Assembly (NCBI GenBank): GCA_016288175.1
Contig: JAEEYN010000095.1
Coordinates: forward strand, 1 to 14,613
Direction: 5' to 3'
DNA from: Bacillota bacterium
GTDB taxonomy: Bacteria > Bacillota > Clostridia > Christensenellales > CAG-138
Length of the DNA: 14,613 nt
The notes beneath the pieces were generated by a model. The model had not been told where the DNA came from, did no database searches, and saw only the letters and a program-made list of their open reading frames with translations. Position numbers and translations under genes: made by a program. The number at the start of each line of letters is the position of its first letter. Position 1 is the stretch's first letter. Shown here piece by piece: positions 12,048 through 14,613 of this stretch.

Positions 12048-13061
12048 ATGACAAGTATTCGTGAAGGCAATGGCATTATTACAATTTTCGCGGGTTCCGC
12101 AAGTAAGCCTTTCGCAACAAAAATGTGCGAATATCTCGGCGTTGATCTCGGCAAATCCACGACCCATATTTTCTCCGAAGGCGGCATCTATGTCCGCGCA
12201 GACGAGTCCATCCGCAACAAAGATGTCTATATCGTCCAGTCAATCGGCAAGGACCCGAACAACGCTTTCACGGAGCTGATCTTCTGGATCGACGCTTTTA
12301 AACGCGCAAGCGCAAACTCCATCACGGCGATCATTCCATACTTCGGTTATGCCAAGGCCGATAAAAAGGACGAGCCCCGTGTTTCGATCCGCGCAAGAGT
12401 ATGCGCAGACTGCATCGAACTCTGCGGCGCCGACCGCGTTATCTGCATGGATCTTCATGCTCCGCAGGTTCAGGGCTTCTTCTCCAAACCCGTTGACCAT
12501 CTTTACGCCAGTCCGCTGCTCTGCGAATACGCAAGGCGCATGGGCATTGTCGATGAAGAACTCGTTGTTGTTTCTCCTGATGCCGGATCTGCAAAGCGCG
12601 CAAGGGCATATGCAAACATGCTTGGTGTAAGCGTCGCAATCGGCGATAAAGTCCGCATCGGTCATGATGAGAACCCCAACGCCATCGAGATCATCGGTGA
12701 TGTCAAGGGCAAGCGCTGCATGGTCGTCGACGACTTCACGATCAGCGGAAACACGCTTTGCAAGGTCGCCTACGGTCTGATGGACAAAGGCGCTAAGGAA
12801 GTTTACGCCTTCCTGTCCCATGCGATCGTAAAAGAAGACGCCGTCGCGAGGATCGAAGCGAGCCCGATCAAGATGCTCGTTACGACCGATACCGTCGATA
12901 ATACCGACGTGCTCAAGGATTCCAAGAAGATCAAGATCGTCTCCGCCGCTCCGCTGTTTGCGGAAGCCGTCCGCACGATCCACGAAAAAGCCGCGATGGC
13001 CGATATGTTCGCAAATCTGCCGAAGCGCCTGCTCGATATGAGCTTAGAGAACACCAAATAA
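12048..13061 (+). CDS. prs: Ribose-phosphate pyrophosphokinase (PRPP synthetase)
   Basis: A 337-residue enzyme that makes PRPP from ribose 5-phosphate and ATP, feeding purine, pyrimidine, NAD, histidine and tryptophan synthesis. The ATP-site block is PYFGYAKADKKDEPRVSIRA (97-116), where most enzymes have YARQDRK. DLHAPQVQGFF (135-145) carries the catalytic-site His137, VVVSPDAGSAKRAR (173-186) is the ribose-phosphate loop, and DKVR (200-203) supplies the Lys-x-Arg of the mobile catalytic loop. The PRPP-binding loop is VVDDFTISGNT (226-236): the two aspartates are kept, but the usual Asp-Thr-x-Gly-Thr is replaced by Ile-Ser-Gly-Asn-Thr. The gene has a strong AAGGAG site (12035-12040) and many C-ending codons. 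It is followed after 28 nt by rarA with no terminator between. Confidence 0.95.
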   Translation: MTSIREGNGIITIFAGSASKPFATKMCEYLGVDLGKSTTHIFSEGGIYVRADESIRNKDVYIVQSIGKDPNNAFTELIFWIDAFKRASANSITAIIPYFGYAKADKKDEPRVSIRARVCADCIELCGADRVICMDLHAPQVQGFFSKPVDHLYASPLLCEYARRMGIVDEELVVVSPDAGSAKRARAYANMLGVSVAIGDKVRIGHDENPNAIEIIGDVKGKRCMVVDDFTISGNTLCKVAYGLMDKGAKEVYAFLSHAIVKEDAVARIEASPIKMLVTTDTVDNTDVLKDSKKIKIVSAAPLFAEAVRTIHEKAAMADMFANLPKRLLDMSLENTK

Positions 13062-13089
13062 TTTACCCCCGCACGACGCGGAGCTGAAT

Positions 13090-14391
13090 ATGGACGACCT
13101 GTTTTCACGGTCAATTCAACAAAATGCGCCCCTTGCCGACAGGATGCGGCCGACGACACTCGATGAGTTCATCGGTCAGGATCATATCGTCGGCAGGGGT
13201 TCTTTGCTGCGCCGCGCAATCCAGACAGATTCACTTCAAAGCTCTATCTTTTGGGGGCCTCCCGGCTGCGGCAAGACGACGCTCGCTCAGATAATTGCCA
13301 ATACAACAAACAGCAATTTTGTTAAGCTCAATGCCGTCACGACAGGTGTAAAGGAAGTCCGAGAAGTAATTGCAGAAGCTGAGCGCAATTTGAAGCTCTA
13401 CGGCCGTCAGACATTCCTTCTGCTCGACGAATGCCATCGTTGGAGCAAGGCTCAATCCGATTCGATCCTCCCCGCGCTCGAAAACGGTACAGTCAAATTC
13501 ATCGGTTCAACAACGGAGAATCCGATGATCTCGATGACAGGCGCGATAGTGAGCCGCTGCCGTTTGTTCCAGTTCTATCCGCTCAGCGTCGAAGATGTAA
13601 AAAAAGCAATGCTGCGCTCAATCGAGGACAACGACAAAGGCCTCGGGATGTATTCGCCTGTTGTAGATGAAGATGCAATGAATCATATTGCGGTAACGGC
13701 GAACGGTGATGCGCGCTCAGCTTTGAACGCTCTTGAGCTTGCTGTGCGAACGACCGAGCCCGAGCAGGGTAGAGTGCATATAACAAAAGCCATAGCCGCC
13801 GAGTCAATTCAGAAGAAGGTCATGAAGTGCGACGAGCAGCAGATGTACGATATGCTATCCGCATTCTGCAAATCACTTCGCGGCGGCGACAGCAACGCAG
13901 CGCTTGCATGGTTTGCGCGGCTTATCTATGCCGGTCTTGATCCGAGAATCATTTGCAGAAGGATAATCGCACACGCTTCGGAGGATGTCGGTCTTGCAAA
14001 TCCAGCCGCAATGCAGCAGGCTGTAGCTGCAGCTCAGGCGCTCGAATTCATAGGCCTTCCTGAAGCAAGATTAAGCATCACGCAGGCGATTATCTTTGTT
14101 TGCGAAAGCCCGAAATCCAATTCCGTCGTTATGGCGATGAATGCCGCATTTGCGGATGCCGAATCAACGATCGACGAACCTGTGCCCATTCATCTTCGCG
14201 ATACATCTTTCAAAGGTGCGGATAAACTCGGCCATGGCGTCGGTTATAAGTATCCTCACGATTATCCGAACCACGAAGTTGAACAGGAATACATGCCGCC
14301 TTCCGTAAAGGGAAAAGAGTATTATGTTCCATCGGAGATGGGAACGGAAGCAAGGATCAAGGCGAGGCACGACGCAAAGAAGCGAAACTGA
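13090..14391 (+). CDS. rarA: Replication-associated recombination protein A (RarA/MgsA) AAA+ ATPase
   Basis: A 433-residue AAA+ ATPase related to clamp-loader proteins that acts at stalled replication forks. Walker A is GPPGCGKT (56-63). Walker B is LLLDECHRW (110-118), where the family usually has DEIHRF. Sensor 1 is in GSTTENP (139-145), the SRC motif holds candidate arginine finger R156, and sensor 2 is in GDARSALN (206-213). The family's C-terminal tetramerisation region follows: YDMLSAFCKSLRGGD (253-267), ARLIYAGLDPR (276-286), ASEDVGLANP (296-305). Length is normal for RarA. GGAG (13080-13083) is the ribosome site, and the gene probably depends on the prs promoter. Confidence 0.96.
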   Translation: MDDLFSRSIQQNAPLADRMRPTTLDEFIGQDHIVGRGSLLRRAIQTDSLQSSIFWGPPGCGKTTLAQIIANTTNSNFVKLNAVTTGVKEVREVIAEAERNLKLYGRQTFLLLDECHRWSKAQSDSILPALENGTVKFIGSTTENPMISMTGAIVSRCRLFQFYPLSVEDVKKAMLRSIEDNDKGLGMYSPVVDEDAMNHIAVTANGDARSALNALELAVRTTEPEQGRVHITKAIAAESIQKKVMKCDEQQMYDMLSAFCKSLRGGDSNAALAWFARLIYAGLDPRIICRRIIAHASEDVGLANPAAMQQAVAAAQALEFIGLPEARLSITQAIIFVCESPKSNSVVMAMNAAFADAESTIDEPVPIHLRDTSFKGADKLGHGVGYKYPHDYPNHEVEQEYMPPSVKGKEYYVPSEMGTEARIKARHDAKKRN

Positions 14392-14420
14392 AACCGGAAA
14401 CCGATTTCAGATATATTTTC
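14388..14420 (+). terminator. Likely terminator of prs-rarA, overlapping the rarA stop
   Basis: CTGAAACCGG (14388-14397) and CCGATTTCAG (14401-14410) form a 10-position stem with one A-C mismatch around a 3-base AAA loop, followed by ATATATTTTC. The rarA stop TGA (14389-14391) is inside the left arm. The tail is not a clean T-run, so efficiency is uncertain. Confidence 0.6.
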
Positions 14421-14429
14421 AAAATAATA

Positions 14430-14458
14430 GTGACAAAACGGTTTGAATGTGCTATAAT
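14430..14458 (+). promoter_or_regulatory. Promoter of the tRNA cluster
   Basis: -35 GTGACA (14430-14435), a 17-nt spacer, and -10 TATAAT (14453-14458) with the extended TGC in front. The -10 ends 14 nt before the mature tRNA-Thr, giving a short 5' trailer for RNase P. Confidence 0.82.
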
Positions 14459-14472
14459 CCCATCTTGTGTAA

Positions 14473-14548
14473 GCCAATGTGGCTCAGTTGGTAGAGCAGC
14501 GCATTCGTAATGCGCGGGTCAAGGGTTCGAGTCCCTTCATTGGCTCCA
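14473..14548 (+). tRNA. trnT: tRNA-Thr, anticodon CGT
   Basis: A full cloverleaf of 76 nt: acceptor GCCAATG with CATTGGC, D arm GCTC/GAGC, anticodon stem GCGCA/TGCGC with loop TTCGTAA (anticodon CGT at 14506-14508), T arm AAGGG/CCCTT with loop TTCGAGT. The CCA end is encoded. CGU reads the codon ACG only. Confidence 0.98.
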
Positions 14549-14550
14549 TT

Positions 14551-14613
14551 CGGGGCGTAGCGCAGTTTGGTAGCGCGTTTGGTTCGGGACCAAAAGGCCG
14601 TGGGTTCAAATCC
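14551..14613 (+). tRNA. trnP: tRNA-Pro, anticodon CGG (cut by the window end)
   Basis: It begins 2 nt after the tRNA-Thr CCA. Visible are acceptor CGGGGCG, D arm GCGC/GCGC, anticodon stem TTTGG/CCAAA with loop TTCGGGA (anticodon CGG at 14585-14587), and the start of the T arm, GTGGG with TTCAAAT. The 3' acceptor strand is outside the window. It reads CCG. Confidence 0.95.

Noticed and set aside
12240..12983. A 247-codon open frame on the minus strand inside prs
   Set aside because: It lies wholly antisense to a confidently identified prs with intact motifs, has no ribosome site and its translation resembles no family; it is a by-product of prs codon bias.
1..14613. Insertion sequences, prophage genes, CRISPR arrays or integrase sites
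   Set aside because: No transposase, integrase, phage structural protein or regularly spaced repeat was seen. The tRNA pair at the right end is a conceivable attachment site but no integrase or duplicated tRNA end is in view.

Overview
The window is typical low-redundancy bacterial chromosome, about half G+C, most likely from an anaerobic member of the Clostridia (Bacillota). The evidence is a methylaspartate ammonia-lyase of the glutamate-fermentation type, Gram-positive style exported wall enzymes (one a lipoprotein, one with a C-terminal membrane anchor), strong AAGGAG-type ribosome sites, and near-consensus TTGACA/TATAAT promoters, several with an extended TGn -10. The genus cannot be told from this sequence.

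Layout, left to right. (1) 1-441: 3' end of methylaspartate ammonia-lyase, ending in a strong terminator shared with the convergent gene. (2) 503-2701, minus: a secreted, membrane-anchored GH3 beta-N-acetylhexosaminidase of the NagZ type. (3) 2883-8076, plus: a compact three-gene operon with overlapping stops and starts. It encodes a TerB_N/TerB_C-domain protein, a BrxD-like P-loop ATPase (DUF2791 family) and an Lhr/BrxHI-like superfamily 2 helicase. (4) 8078-9493, minus: an NlpC/P60-type lipoprotein whose stop codon lies 1 nt from the helicase stop. (5) 9679-11869, plus: an ABC-2 exporter ATPase, its permease and a small flavodoxin in one operon. (6) 12048-14391, plus: ribose-phosphate pyrophosphokinase (prs) with a variant PRPP loop, then rarA. 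(7) 14473-14613: tRNA-Thr(CGT) and the start of tRNA-Pro(CGG). There is no gene-free stretch longer than about 300 bases. The intergenic regions hold promoters, inverted repeats and terminators, listed individually.

The part most worth attention is the three-gene operon. An ATPase and helicase that resemble the BrxD and BrxHI accessory proteins of type 2 BREX occur here without BrxC, PglX or PglZ, and are paired instead with a protein carrying the TerB_N and TerB_C domains of tellurite-resistance/stress systems. A DNA-processing or anti-phage role is a reasonable inference, not something the sequence proves. The operon sits between two wall-hydrolase genes that read in the opposite direction, with its own promoter on one side and abutting stops on the other, as expected for a self-contained cassette. 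The remaining genes are ordinary housekeeping and envelope functions.
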